Origin: Tenodera sinensis
Lineage: Eukaryota > Arthropoda > Insecta > Mantodea > Mantidae
DNA: 64,000 nt
Reading direction: 5' to 3'
Assembly: GCA_030765045.1 (NCBI GenBank)
Contig: CM060969.1
Location: 52,929,216 to 52,993,215 of the forward strand
This document shows positions 34,959 through 46,694 of this stretch, piece after piece. How positions within the stretch are numbered: the stretch's first letter is position 1; each line of letters begins with the position of its first letter. The notes beneath the pieces are model-generated. The model saw only the letters and a program-made list of their open reading frames with translations, was not told where the DNA came from and did not search any database. A program made the translations under genes and the position numbers.

Positions 34959-35095
34959 CATTTAACGAGCATCGAATGATCGCATTGCAGAGGTAGTGTA
35001 TGAGAGATAGAGAAACTGAAGAGACAGTGAAAGGGCTGAATCAAGGTTATGAGAAGTAAACAGTTTGCAGTTGTGGTAGCATGAAAGACACGCGT
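34582..35095 (+). mobile_element. LTR of family L, 3' truncated
   Basis: Begins TTTGACGCCGGGCTCAGC (first base changed from TG). ACGTCA (34804-34809) is followed by TATATAATAAGG at ~34818. A pure GT tract (34892-34957) occupies the transcribed part, and the match ends near GTAGCATGAAAGACACG. The 102-codon frame at 34554-34862 lies wholly in the LTR and is not a gene. Confidence 0.68.
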
Positions 35096-35324
35096 GATGC
35101 CGAATTTATAGATTAAAATTATAATAAAATAAATATATAAAATAATAATATAAAATTAATAGTAAAATTAAGCATTTAAAGTAATAATAATTATTATTGT
35201 AATTATTTTAAATAATAAATATAGTGAGAAAACTAACAAAAAGGGGGTAGCCTTGCGGATTTGAACGGCGAAGTAATTTTCAATGTTTTTTCATACCGTG
35301 GTGTCTTTCAGAAAGTATGGGTTA

Positions 35325-35465
35325 ATGACTCGATGGGTTAGACACTGGTCTACTGATCCCAAGGTCAAGGGTTCAAATCCGGTCCAGACCGATCATTTTT
35401 AAGTTGCTTAAAAAGAGCCCCATCTCGATAGATTTACTGGCATGTAAAAGAACACACTTTTTTTC
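35325..35465 (+). mobile_element. tRNA-derived SINE, short
   Basis: The A box lies in GATGGGTTAGACACTGG, and the B box is GGTTCAAATCC (about 35370), with tRNA-like spacing. A short body ends in a T-rich stretch at about 35457. It faces another SINE in the opposite orientation. Confidence 0.58.
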
Positions 35466-35474
35466 TTTTCCTGC

Positions 35475-35825
35475 TTACCCTCCCCTTATGTAGGACTTAG
35501 CACTAGGACCTACAAGCCAGAGCCTAGGGTCAGACGCCTGTCTGGGAGCACAGGAATCTAGTGACCGTACATAGTGAAGACCTGGAAGCGAGTGGTCAGC
35601 CAAGCACCAGGTATGATAGGAGGAAGATGATATGAAATGCAGGCGAAAACGATGATTGGAGAGGTGACAATGGAGCAAATGGTGGAATGAGCGGCGGGGG
35701 AAACCGGAGAACCCAGAAAAAAACACACTGGCATCACTTCGACCACTACGAATACTACATGTGAGTCCCAGGGATCGAATCCAGGATGCTCTAATCCCTG
35801 GGCCACGGCGCCATCTCAAAAGAAG
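35475..35825 (-). mobile_element. tRNA-derived SINE with conserved core domain
   Basis: The minus-strand head at 35825 has A box TGGCCCAGGGATTAGAGC and B box GGATTCGATCC. The central part (about 35690-35755) contains GGCGGGGGAAACCGGAGAACCC and TTCGACCACTACGAATACTAC. The same core is present at 39955-40130 and 63345-63592 behind different heads. Frames reading through it are non-coding. Confidence 0.65.
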
Positions 35826-36171
35826 TCCTGCGGGTCAAAATCCCGGCATACCGGTAACGCTGATAGGATCCTGGCAATTGACAACGTCCTTAAACAACAG
35901 AATAAAAAAGCCTCTCAGAAAGCAAACACTCCCTTCTAGTTGGTCTGTCGAAGTTGGTCTGTAAAATGTGTTTTCATGTAATAATAGGCGAAACCAACAT
36001 AAAGTGATCATCGTAAAGCTTAATTGCGTATGTGTGAAGAGCGTTAATTGGTTGGTGAATTATAATACACGTGTATTGGTCGGCAACATCTCAAGTGAAA
36101 AATGTATGCTTTATTAGATGATGTTATATTCAGGATTTGTGTCATCCTCTCGAAACGACTAACGCATACCC

Positions 36172-36177
<6 letters not shown>
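35826..36177. other. No gene seen
   Basis: Anonymous sequence between a SINE and an AG microsatellite. Confidence 0.35.
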
Positions 36178-36243
<66 letters not shown>

Positions 36244-36253
36244 AGAGAGAGAG
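36178..36253. repeat. (AG)n microsatellite with one GCGAGC interruption
   Basis: About 76 bp of GA/AG dinucleotides followed by G-rich GGGAGGGAGG. Overlapping RE-repeat and SL-repeat frames are artefacts. Confidence 0.95.
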
Positions 36254-36439
36254 GGGGTGGGATGGAGGGAGGGAGGAATCTCATAGCTTCTATCGGCGGT
36301 AAAAGGGCTGATTCAAAGGAGCTTCTGGGCATTATTAGGTGATGTGGAGTATTGTGTTTCAAACAGTTGACGTCTGACCAACAACAATGTGTAATTCTGC
36401 TTCGAGGTTCACAACAACATAAAGCAAGTCAAATATATT

Positions 36440-36525
36440 GATTCAACTGTGTTAACAACGAGAAAAAAACTGTGTATTTGTGATAACATTTTAAAAGGCA
36501 ATGATTTTGTCACTGTGTCACAATA
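36440..36525 (+). mobile_element. LTR family L fragment, 3' end
   Basis: GTGTTAACAACGAGAAAAAAACTG and GATTTTGTCACTGTGTCAC follow the order of the last ~90 bp of family L, including the GTCAC terminus. Confidence 0.42.
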
Positions 36526-36559
36526 TATTCATAATAAATTGACTGAGAATAGCGTCTGA

Positions 36560-36982
36560 GGTCCTCTTCATAACTGGTAAACCGTAAGCGATAGAAAAAG
36601 GTAGTATACGCTGATAAAGCGCACAATTTGTCACATTTGTTGTGACGTTTACCATTTCCGAGGTATTCTTTGTTATTGGTTTCAAGCCAAAATACTTACA
36701 CTTTTCTTAAATAGAAAGTCATTATTCGTCTTTTGCTTGTTTCGTTTTCCACTCCTGCTCATTCAAAGAGAACAGAAATTCAAGGCGATCAGCTCTTAAG
36801 ATTTGATTATCGCTTACTAGTTCCACTACATCTATTATACAAGGAAATGTTTTGTAATAGGAGCATTTCTGCAAGTGTTTATTTGAATTAATGTACAGTG
36901 GGGCAAATTACAAAGTTTTATTTTAAAGAATAGCTTGTTGAAAAATTGGTGGAGAAAGTAGTTAATATAACACATGACGTTT
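36560..36982 (+). repeat. Family A fragment A20, 3' half
   Basis: Has AACTGGTAAACCGTAAG, ACCATTTCCGAGGTATTC and GAGAACAGAAATTCAAGGC, and ends near GTGGAGAAAGTAGTTAATATAACAC. The 5' half with the GT tract is absent. Confidence 0.7.
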
Positions 36983-37422
36983 TTATTGAGAGGAGTGTAG
37001 TATCCTGATTCCCTACAACATTCATTATGGCGATCACAAACCTCAGTTTCTGCTCTATCTCTTGTACAGAGGCAGATTTTCCTCTGTTTCTGTTAGCTTC
37101 AGACTCTGCATGCGGCGCAGGAGAAAGTTCGATATGGAGTTTCATCCGGTGATCGTGTTTGCCAGTAATTGGACCAACTCGGTCAACCTGTCTTTGACCA
37201 AATCATCGGTTATGATGATCTCGCAAGGTTTACCAGCATAGACAGACTTGAGATTGCTCTTTCATTCAGTGAGGGATGGTTTGAAATGAAATTACCTGTA
37301 GCATGGAAACGGTGTGTTTCAAAATGTTAGCTACTCAGTGTCCTGTGTAGTTCTAGGAGTTTCTACTGGGAATATCGAAACATTCCGCTTACAAGGTGAA
37401 TCGCCTGCCGTTAGGTATTTTT
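36983..37422. other. No gene recognised
   Basis: A 75-codon minus frame (36918-37145) and neighbouring broken frames contain several Cys and basic residues. I could not match them to a family. Confidence 0.3.
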
Positions 37423-38272
37423 ACCTTCTCTACTACGTACAGTAAGTAGAGGAAGTATTGTATTCGAACCAAGAATTCGATGTCGAAATTTCAGCGAAAA
37501 TATGTTTTAGGTCCCCCCAAATAAAAAACAAAACATTTTTAGAAAAAGTATCTGTGTGTGTGACTGTGCACAGCATAACTCAAAACCGAAAATTCGGTTA
37601 AAAACCAAAGCTAGTATTTTAGTTTAATATCTTTTAAGGATGCAACACGAAGATTTTTAAGAAAATTTCTCCACTCTAAATTATCTTTTACATGGAAAAT
37701 GTTTCGAAAAATTCTATTTTCTTAAAAATGACTAATAATCTTCATTAAAATGCCATATGTTTAAGCTATTTTTGTGGAAAATTAAATGAATATCTTCAAT
37801 TTTCTGGTTATAGCATGTAGTTCTATTTACTCTTGATGACTTTTTCATAACTTATAAATCGTAAAAGATAGACCAAATCTTACTATACAAAAAATGTAGA
37901 TCTCGTTAAAACATACAATCTATGTCTGCATACTTACTTTGTGGAGTGAATCATTTTGGAGATATGTCTTGTTATTTTTGTCTTTTTCATCACCTACTTT
38001 TCTCAAATGGAAGGTCCTTATTCACTTTTTATTCCTTGCCTGACTAAAGAGAAGGAATTTCAGAGCATTCATATAGGACCAGTTTTAAAAGATTTGACTA
38101 TCACTCGAAGCTTACTGTATTCCCCTTGAACCTAGCATTAAATAATTGAAAATTAGCAATAAGATAATTCCTGCAAATGTTTATCTTGAATACCATGAAT
38201 ATGCAGGAATAAGAGTTTTTAAGAATAGTACAAGAGTAGATAAAGTTATGTGAGTGCAACGCATCATATTTG
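37423..38272 (+). repeat. Family A copy A12, full length
   Basis: Begins CTTCTCTACTACGTACAGTAAGTAG, where the partial palindrome at the family's 5' end is well preserved. The GT tract is minimal (GTGTGTGTGACTGTG, about 37551). Ends AGAGTAGATAAAGTTATGTGAGTGCAACGCATCA. Confidence 0.85.
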
Positions 38273-38400
38273 TACTTTATCACTGTAGCATTCCAACCGA
38301 AATTTACTGTCGGGATTTCACCGGAAATACATGTTTTGAGGCACCCTGAATAAAAACTAATTTTGAAAAAAGGCTTGCGCTCGCGTCTGTCAAAAATGCA
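38273..38400 (+). repeat. Family A fragment A13, tandem to A12
   Basis: TACTTTATCACTGTAG followed by TTTCACCGGAAATACATG and AATAAAAACTAATTTTGAAAA is the first ~125 bp of the family, joined directly to the previous copy's 3' end. Confidence 0.65.
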
Positions 38401-38985
38401 ATATGGAATAAACGTCAAACTTGAAGTCAGTACCTTCCAATGTTGGTAAGGATTTCCATGTCCTCCAAATTTCCTGTTCCTCCATTTCATTCTTTAGTCA
38501 TTACTTTTCACCCTTCTTTCAGGGTTGGAAGGGTCGGCGAACGTCGCAGCAGCAGCACGGCAGGGGGAACAAATGCGCTCTGGGAATCTCGTACCCGGAT
38601 TGGAAGGATAATACAAGTCTGAAGAGGGGAGCCGATTTCCGAGTCCCGGGAGTACGAATCTGAGGGGCCGGAGAGGAACCGGGCTGAATCAGCGTTCGCG
38701 GGGTTGATCTTAACTGGGGAAGAAATAGAGAGCCTGCCCTCTGCTCTGTCGTAACAACACTTAGGATACATTCGCCTCATCCATCCTGCCAGGAGTGCCC
38801 TTTCAGGGGCATAGGCACAAAAATCGCCTTTGGGTCAAGGTGCTAGGTCTCCCTCCGCAAGGTGTCATAGTTCAAGTCATAAAAAATCTTAATGGTGTAT
38901 TAAAGTTTGATTAAATGTAAATCTTTTGGAAAAGTAAGAATCAGACTGAAAAATGCAATACTACATCCGGGAATTCGGATTGTGG
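38401..38985. other. GC-rich patch, no gene
   Basis: From about 38520 to 38870 the composition is much more GC-rich than the surroundings, with CAGCAGCAGCACGGCAGG and GTCCCGGGAGTACG segments. It may be an unrecognised SINE or a CpG-rich fragment. The overlapping 80-90 codon frames on both strands have no motif. Confidence 0.35.
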
Positions 38986-38989
38986 ATAT

Positions 38990-39040
38990 TCTGCTTTCGT
39001 GCCATTGCTCTAACCAAATGAGCTACCATGAAAACATGAC
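38990..39040 (-). mobile_element. SINE head fragment
   Basis: The minus strand reads ATGGTAGCTCATTTGGTTAGAGC, a good A-box region. The rest is truncated. Confidence 0.4.
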
Positions 39041-39075
39041 GGTACGACCTTAATTGCCCAACTGACTCTCGGTTT

Positions 39076-40166
39076 TATTTTCCCTGCTGCGTACCTATAG
39101 ATAGTCGAGGAAGTATTGTATTTGACCCAAATTTGGATACTAAGATTTCACCTTAAATACAGTTGTGGGGTCCCCTGAACCCGAAATGCATTTTTAGAAA
39201 AAGGTCCATGTGGCGTATGCCAATGTGTTTGAATAGCACAACTCAAAAATGAAAAGTCGGTTAACAACAAACTTGGTATTTAAGTTCAGCGTCTTGCCAA
39301 GTACACAACATGAGATATTTTCAAGGAAATTCTCCACTGCAAACCTCCCTTTACATGGAAACATTTGGTATCTCTACATTTTCTCAGACTTTTTTGACAA
39401 TTTTGAATGAAATACCACATGTTTAAGGGATTATAATTGCAAATAAAATGTATATCTTGAATTTTCTGGGAATGGCGTTTGAAGTTGTCTTCATTTTCAA
39501 TTATTTTTATAACTTGTAAACTATAAGAGAAGGTTTAAACTTATTATATCAAAGTTGTACACCTAGTTAAATTAAGCAGTTCATGTTACATAACATATTT
39601 TTGTGGCCGAATCGTTTCTTTAATAAATGTTTGATCTGTCAAGTATCAACTCCATAATTTTCTCGACTGCAAATCGTTATTCTTTCTTTATTTTTTGTGT
39701 TCATGCAAAGAAGATAGCACTTTAAAGCCATGAATACCAATCCACTGAAAAGACTATCGCTTTAACCTACTACCTACTTACCTACCATGAAGTGTGTGTG
39801 TGTGTGGTGTGTGGGTGTGTGGGTGTGTGGGTGTGTGTGGGTGTGTGTGGGTGGGTGTGTGTCTGTATTTATTAAGTGCTTATTTGTATTAACAAGAAGT
39901 AGATGAACGATTAATCTTTTGTAAGAACGCTTTGTAGAAGGGTGAGTAGAGAAAGTTGTTGTTGTAGTGTTTAACGCCCGCTTTTACTACTACGGCACCG
40001 CAGGCGGTGACACTGATGATACATGAAGATGGAGCACCGGTGGAATGAGATGGCGGGGGAAACCGGAGTACCCGGAGAAAACCCGCCCTGACGCCGCTTC
40101 GTCCACCACGAATACCACTTGCGGGTCCCTAGAGAAAATTATGTGAATGCAGCATATCAGATTTTT
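39076..40166 (+). repeat. Family A copy A14, interrupted near its 3' end
   Basis: Starts TTTTCCCTGCTGCGTAC and ends GTGAATGCAGCATATCAGATTTTT. The usual 5' GT tract is reduced to a few GTs. A second GT/GTGTGGGT tract (39788-39862) has grown in the distal part, an unusual place for the family. A SINE core of 176 bp splits the terminal AGAGAAA. Confidence 0.8.
39955..40130 (-). mobile_element. 5'-truncated SINE core with (CAA)n tail and target duplication
   Basis: On the minus strand it runs from AGGGACCCGCAAGTGG to GGCGTTAAACACTACAACAAC. AGAGAAA at 39948-39954 is repeated at 40131-40137. The core (GGCGGGGGAAACCGGAGTACCC on the plus strand) is shared with the SINEs at 35.5 and 63.4 kb. The tRNA head is missing, as expected of incomplete reverse transcription. 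Confidence 0.75.
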
Positions 40167-40349
40167 CTATCTTTTGTCCAGCATTGTACAATTATGCTAC
40201 ATTTTTAATTGCATTTTAAGCTAATTTAAGATAAGAAAAAAACTTAAAATTTATAGATCAATTGTTTCACGACATAAAATATAGATACAGACTTTAAAAG
40301 CAGGTTTTGCAAATTTGAAACCTAAGTATCATTTAATGCTGATCATTAA

Positions 40350-40906
40350 TCTATATGTATATAACAATCCACATGTGTATGCATACCTATAACCGTTAAT
40401 ATCTAAAACCACTGCGAAGTTCAGCACGTATATGTAGTTTTTCTTGGAGGATTTCTCTACTAGCCCTTCAACATACAACTCGTGTACTTTTCTGTGATTC
40501 AACAGAAACGCAACGTTTCACATTCATACGGTTATCTCTACTCACTCTTCTGTTACGAACTACAATCACATTTCTTTTTCTACTCATTCTTCAACGAATA
40601 ATTCACAATTTTCTATATGATTGACAAAGAAATGCAACGTATTACATTCACACAGCTATCTCTGCTTGCTTTTTTATCTGTAGTACTTATTCGGGATTGT
40701 TCAACAGCGCTTTTGCAGCGTGTCTTCTCGTTTTTATTATTTATTTTGTGTTCTTTGTGGTATCCCAAGAGTTTAATTACTGTTTATTTAAATAATGTAT
40801 TTAAATGTATCCAAAGAAACACAAGGCTATTAGGAGAGTGCAACCTAAGTCTGAGTTGTGGGGATAAAATGGTTAAGCCACGGGCAACGCCAGTTATTTT
40901 AGCTAG
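40350..40906 (+). mobile_element. Non-autonomous Helitron, 557 bp
   Basis: Begins TCTATATGTATATAACA immediately after an A, and ends CTAG immediately before a T, the canonical A/T insertion of Helitrons. A GC hairpin-forming CCACGGGCAACGCCAG lies ~10 bp before the CTAG. The interior has two to three units of the minisatellite found in the Helitron at 20403-21761. The 114-codon frame at 40617-40961 runs through the terminus and is not a gene. Confidence 0.75.
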
Positions 40907-41619
40907 TAGTATGTATATATTCTTGAGTAGGTATAGTAAAATTGAAACACAAAGTTTGTAAATAGTTGAAATAGCAATCATAGTCTTCATAGCATTTGAA
41001 TTTAACAAAGGAAATATTTATCAATGTTAAGAAACAGATATCAGGTGGTAGGTATTTTCTGTATTACAAACGCTGGAAAGTAATTCACGCGCAGAATAGT
41101 AACCTAGGTCACGTCCTTGTTGCACATTCTCCTGGTGCAGTTTGTAAACATACATACATCAGCTACAAGCCACTTCACTGCCTGCTGGGGGCATATTTCA
41201 CCTATTGAACATATATAGCGTGTAATATTGCAGCAAAATTCTATTATAAGCACATCAATAATACCAAACTGCACGTTTCAAAACAAACATCGACTGTGTA
41301 ATTTTTTCACAACGATGAAAGCCGTGTTTGCGCGCTTCAGTAGCCCAGTCAATTTCCCATAAAAATATGGCAATGACATTAAAATGCTCGCTGCGGTGAT
41401 AGGATTTAGGTGAACCTGAAGTAATGCAAAGGTCGATGGAAACCCACGAGGTGTGAAACCTCCTGGCTATGTGACAATGAACACATCCGCTGTGTAACGG
41501 TGCACGAGCGAAATACGCTGTAAAACAAATATTCATGCTTGCGCGTTTCAGACTACTCATGGCACTTTCCGGCTAGGATACTTTTAGATAGCTATAAGTC
41601 TAGAAAAGCGGGCTGAATG
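40907..41619. other. No gene recognised
   Basis: The 101-codon minus frame (41255-41560) has Cys/His residues but no match I can name. No repeat of the named families. Confidence 0.35.
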
Positions 41620-41751
41620 TGCACTAAGTCCCCCCATCAAAGTCAGTTGAAAATGTCAGCATTATAAATTTAATAATAATTAGACATCGGTGTCTAATAC
41701 AAATTGCAATTTATGACCTTTAGGGGGACTTGTAAAATAATTGCAAATGTC
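41620..41751. mobile_element. Small MITE-like inverted-repeat element
   Basis: TAAGTCCCCCCATCAAAGTCA at the left faces TGACCTTTAGGGGGACTT at the right, ~130 bp apart, giving inverted ends AAGTCCCCC...AAAG-TCA. No confident target duplication. Non-coding. Confidence 0.42.
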
Positions 41752-41819
41752 TTAGACATAGTAGGCTAACTTACAGCTGTCAAAAACCACCCCTGCTTTG
41801 AATCTATATGGTAAACAGT

Positions 41820-42628
41820 GGTGCGTTGCACTCACATGACTTTCTCTGTTGTAATAACTATTCTTATTCATTTATCTTCTTCATGTTAATCGAGATAAAC
41901 ATTTGTATAAAGTACCTTATTGTTAAATTTCTTGAGGGTGCAAAGGGAATACTGTAGGCTTTGAGCGATAGTCAGATCTTTTAAACCTGGTCTGTATTTG
42001 AAGGATTTGACTTTCCGCTCTCTCTGTACGGCCAAGAGATAAAAAAGTGAATAACGCCCTTCCGTTTAAAGTATTGCTAAACTCACATAAATAACAAGGG
42101 ATACCTCCGAAATGTTTCACTCCACAAAAAATTATTTTGAACATAAATTGTGTGTTTTAACGACATCTACATTTTTGTACAGAATATTTGGTTTATCTTC
42201 TTACGGCTTACCAACTAGGCAAAAGTCATAGAGTAAACAGGACTACTACGGCTATAGCCAGAAAACTCAAAATATACATTTTGTTTGTCATGTATCTTAA
42301 ACATATGACATTTTAATCAAAATCGCTAGGGCCATTTTCGAGAAAATCAAAATTTTCGAAAACCTTTCTATGTAAAGTGTAGTTTAGGATGGAGGAATGT
42401 TCTTCAAAATCTTCCTGTCGTATCCTTTAAAGATATTAAGCTTAAATGCCAACTTTATTTTTTAACCCAATTTTCGTTTTTGAGTTATGCTGTTCACAGA
42501 CACACACACACACAAACACACATAGGGGATTTTTTATAAAACTGCTTCAGGGGCCTCGAAAGATATTTCCGGTGAAGTCTCGACATCGAATTTTTGGGTA
42601 GAATAGAATACTTTCCTTTCCTACTATA
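41820..42628 (-). repeat. Family A copy A15, full length
   Basis: Runs from GTTGCACTCACATGACTTTCTCTG (3' end) to TACTTTCCTTTCCTACTATAGG (5' end) on the minus strand. A short CA tract (42497-42522) sits at the standard position. Confidence 0.83.
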
Positions 42629-43194
42629 GGACAAAATCAGGTAACTCCGGGATTCTAACAATTATTCCAATCTCAGCTCAAAAATGCTTTAGGTCCTATG
42701 CGATCATATAATGAGAAAGAAGAATGCGATAGAAATCGATTCCTACCAAAACATTTTACATAACAATAACGTATCTTCAAGATATTAACAATTATCAGTA
42801 GAGGAATTTGATAACTCCGTATTACTCAAGTAACTCCGTGATAGCATTCAAGTTAGTCAGTGATAGTACAGTATTTTTCATAATTAGCTGCTTTTTCAAT
42901 TTGATTATAAATCAATGGTAAATCGCAAATATATACTCTTAATTTATGCAAAATACAATATCTTTTGGCACAAAAGTTTCTTTCTGTCCTTTCTTTCTTT
43001 CCTTCCTTCCTCCCTCCCTCTCTCTCTCCCTCCCTCCCTCCCTTCCTTCCTTCCTTCCTTCCTTCCTTCCTTCCTTCCTTCCTTCCTTCCTTCCTTCCTT
43101 CCTTCCTTCCTCCCTTTCTACTTGAGTTAGCTTCTTTAGTAGCTTTAGTCACTGTCTGAGCCTACTACACATAAAATACACTTTATCTACAACT
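42629..43194. other. No gene; GTAACTCCG repeats and TTCC microsatellite
   Basis: The motif GTAACTCCG occurs at about 42641 and 42831 with a variant (ATAACTCCG) at about 42819. These may be subterminal repeats of the pogo-like element that follows. A (TTCC)n/(CTCC)n tract covers roughly 43005-43113. Confidence 0.5.
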
Positions 43195-43204
43195 TTTTGG
43201 TACC

Positions 43205-45290
43205 TTACACGATACCAAACATGGCAAAAAGGGAATTGTATCCACTCGGCACCATTTTTCTTCTTTGTGTCATTTCCACGGAACCTCCGCAAGCACCACA
43301 ACCATCATCGTTTCTTGCGGGTGTTTTAATTTTGGAAAGACTTCGAGGCTTCACTCCTGTCGTTGACGGCATGCTGTGATTTGGTGAAATTACCTTGGTA
43401 GAAGGGTGACGCAAACGCTCCTCTCCGTCGAAGACGTCGCCTTTAAGATCTATAAGATCTCGTGTTTGGTGTCCGGACTAGCTCTAGCAAGAGGTCTTAA
43501 TCTCAGGGTATACGCGAGTTATGGTAGGAATGGAACCAAACGAAGAATCAACCAACAGATCACTTTATTTGTAAATTTCCAGATTTGTAGAGAACTGCCG
43601 ACGATATTTAAATAGAATGTACTTTGTAACTTCAACTACAACGTTATAACACTTTAACTTTGTCACCCTTTAGCGACCGCTGAATTATGTTTACGCGCTA
43701 GCTTACGTACAGTTCCCAAGTTGCACGTGCGTTATTTCGACTCGATTCAAGACGAGTGTGTCTTGCGTTTCATTTGTTTTTGCGCGGGCAACAATAAAGA
43801 AGCGATTTCCATTGGCTAACTTTAGAGCACGTCATGGTAAGATAGGAATCAGGCCGCTGAATCGTTGCACGTGTTTGTTTTTCGTGCGCGTCAACAAAGC
43901 GTTATCACTCTTTTAAATCTGCCTAGGCTTCCATTCTTGAGACTTTAACATATTAGCTTTATTACGTCTTCTCCTTCACTATTGATTAGAATCTCCTTTT
44001 GTTTCTTTCGATTATCAAATATATTGACATTATAATTTCGGTTTCAAGGGACATTTCTGCTTTCCTGACGCTCCTTCCACAGTATCTCTCTCATTATCAG
44101 GTGATTTTGGCTTTGTGTATCAAGAGGGGAGCTAGAGCCTCGTTAGAAATATCATTTTTGTTGAATGGGTATACTGCAAGCTTAGCAAACTGTTGCAAAT
44201 AGTGATTGGAAGGCATCTTTATAAGCTCCGATTAAAAGTCGGTTAAAATCATACCGATTTGGCTTCTCACCTGGATGACCGGACATAAACTTATTAGTTC
44301 TTCCTTCCACAAGTCCTCTAGGGATTTATACACTTCCATGTCCAATTACTAAAACAGGTGAACGGTGTGGGCTGGGGAAGTGACAATATGGATATCGTTT
44401 TTAGCCGCCAATGAAAGGACTTCTGGAGTCATATGGCTTCCGTGAGATTCCATAAAGAAAACGACTGGATAATAGGGAGGAATGCATTCCAAGAAATACT
44501 GGAACCATTCCAAAAAGAGCTTTGCATTTATCCACCCTTTTGAATAAAGTTGAATTAATTAACGTCGAATGGTGGCCATTCATTCAAATACCTTTGAAGA
44601 TGGCCATTGGTGGGATGCACATTCTACTAGCACTGACACAACAAAGAACACTTGTTGTTACTCCCATCTCTCAAAAACTGTGCTTGCAAACATACTGTTT
44701 CCCCACCTAGCCGATTACTTTTCCAGATTTTACTACATATGAAAGTACCATTTCATCGCAGTTCCAGAAGTGTGCAAGTTTGTTTTGGAGATTCGGATCG
44801 TTCAACGGCTTTTTTCCCATAGAAATCGTTCAGTAAGTTCCGGGTTGCCCTGGATGCACGATTAGGTGAAAGGTCTTCTGGAGTTCTGAGACTAAGTTTG
44901 TGTCTTTGCTTGAATTTATCCCCAATACCAATCTGCCATCTTATTCAATTTTTAAAATGGGTGATCGATGCCTGCAGCTTCAGCAACCCTATATCCAATG
45001 CGTCTCACTGAGTTAACTAAGTCCAAAGCCTAAAGCCTGCATTGCCGTGATTTAATTTATCACCATTTCTAGATCAGGTGGGAAAACGAATGGCTTACCA
45101 ATTTTAGCAACAGATGCACTTCCTGGATCATCTAAAAATTGTACGCAATAATTTTCAATGTACTCCAAGGAATGTTAAAGCGTTTGCTTGCATTATATAC
45201 TATCCATCCTTCTTCCCTCACTAACCGCAAAGTTTCTTATAACATTTCAGAGGTATACGGGCACGTTGCCTTCGTCTGTTTTGGCGCCAT
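43205..45290 (-). pseudogene. Pogo-like DDE_1 transposase pseudogene
   Basis: Start ATG at 45290 (MAPKQTKATCPYTSEML), followed by LRLVREEGWIVYNASKRFNI and IPWSTLK, a pogo/CENP-B-type helix-turn-helix. Then come VRRIGYRVAEAAGI and RASRATRNLLNDFYGKK. The DDE_1 core has FWNCDEMVLSYVVKSGKVIG (44710-44770; first Asp), VVFFMESHGSHMTPEVL (about 44405-44475; Glu where Asp is usual) and LDMEVYKSLEDLWKEELI (third Asp). A C-terminal CGACGG Cys motif near 43300 recalls the zinc finger ending these proteins. Several frameshifts and stops, and an interruption of a few hundred bases (about 43430-43990), make it dead. Confidence 0.7.
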
Positions 45291-45345
45291 TCTCACAAAA
45301 AAAGCTCTAAGAAAAACAATTGAAATGCTAAGCTTATAGAGGCCA

Positions 45346-46694
45346 AAGTGGTGCAGCTACGTAGTCGAGAAACCACAAATGTTTGAAAATTATACCAAAG
45401 GATTTGACAAAAAATTGCAGGTTCTTAGAACTTCTAAACATTTCCCAACAATTATTTTGAATCATATTGTATCTGAAAAACTAGTAAAAGTGAAAATTAC
45501 TCTATTTTCAATCCCTTAGAGGAAAAAGAGTATTCTGCTTGCAATTCTGCATTTGAGCTATAGGACTCTTCTGAACTTCAGAAGATATACGTATTTTCAA
45601 TTTCGGGGCGCAAATTTGATCAATTTTGACAAAACTTTGAATAGTTACGATTAACAGACACGTGCCAAGGCTATTCAAGATTTTTCAAAAGTTATCCCTA
45701 TCTTTATTTTAAACCCCTTACTTACAGAATGCTTCCGTATATCTAGTACAGTCATTTAGAAATAAATTCTTATGTTTCAAACCAAACACAGGACACTCTT
45801 GCATCCCGTGAAATATAACAAGAAGTATCTCTGAATTGCGAAGTAAAATGTTGGAGACGAAACAGCGCAGGAAAACAAACACAACAACAATAAAACAGAT
45901 CAGAACTGTGGAAAGTTTCTAGGTCACGATGTGCTTATAAATTCATAGGACTGAGAGGGAAGGAACACCCACAAGAACATTTACTGAATACGGAACTGTG
46001 TACAACAATTCTGTATTTTGGTGATGAACGCCTGTTTGTTTCGTTATCCAATTCGATTCCAAGCCATCGTGTTTCCCTTTCAGCTTTCGTGTGCAGTAAC
46101 GGCAAGGCATGATTATTTAATATCTCGATGGGTGGGCAATGTGTCAGCACTGTCATAATTAGAATAGTTCTTCATAATTCATCTATGGATCAGTTTTAAT
46201 TGGGAAGTTCCCTCTCTATATTGTCAAACCATACGTTATTTCGTATTGCTCGCTCGCTCTCTCTGACTGGGATTCAGAATCACACAAGTCAGTATGCATC
46301 CATATTACTTCGTTTGAGAGATGTTAATTGCGAATATTATGTCTCTTTCTCTCCCATTTCCTCTCCATCACAATCTTTCATCCCTCTCTCCTTATCCCTC
46401 TCTCCTTATCCCTCTCTTATTATCTCTCTATCACAATGTTCCCCTGCCTGATTATCTCTCCACCTCTCTTCGTCTCTCAGCAAAATAGCGTTATTCGATG
46501 CTTTGAAAATCAGTTCTAAAGCAGTTTTCTGAACCTTAAGACCACCAGTCGACGTATTCTAACAAATTTAGAGTTACTTAGTAGATTCATTTTGTTTAGT
46601 TTAATTTATTAATTGGTAGACTCAAAATTGATATTCTGTAGATACAAATCTTTTTAAAAAGATAATTTCAGGGATTTACGATAAAGTGCAGTTC
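45346..46694. other. No gene; pyrimidine-rich patch
   Basis: Anonymous sequence. 46330-46480 is a CTCT-rich pyrimidine tract (TCTCCTTATCCCTCTC units). The minus frame at 45935-46156 is unrecognised. Confidence 0.38.

Noticed and set aside
42965..43159. Pro/Ser/Phe-Leu-rich frames on both strands
   Set aside because: Translation of the TTCC/CTCC microsatellite.
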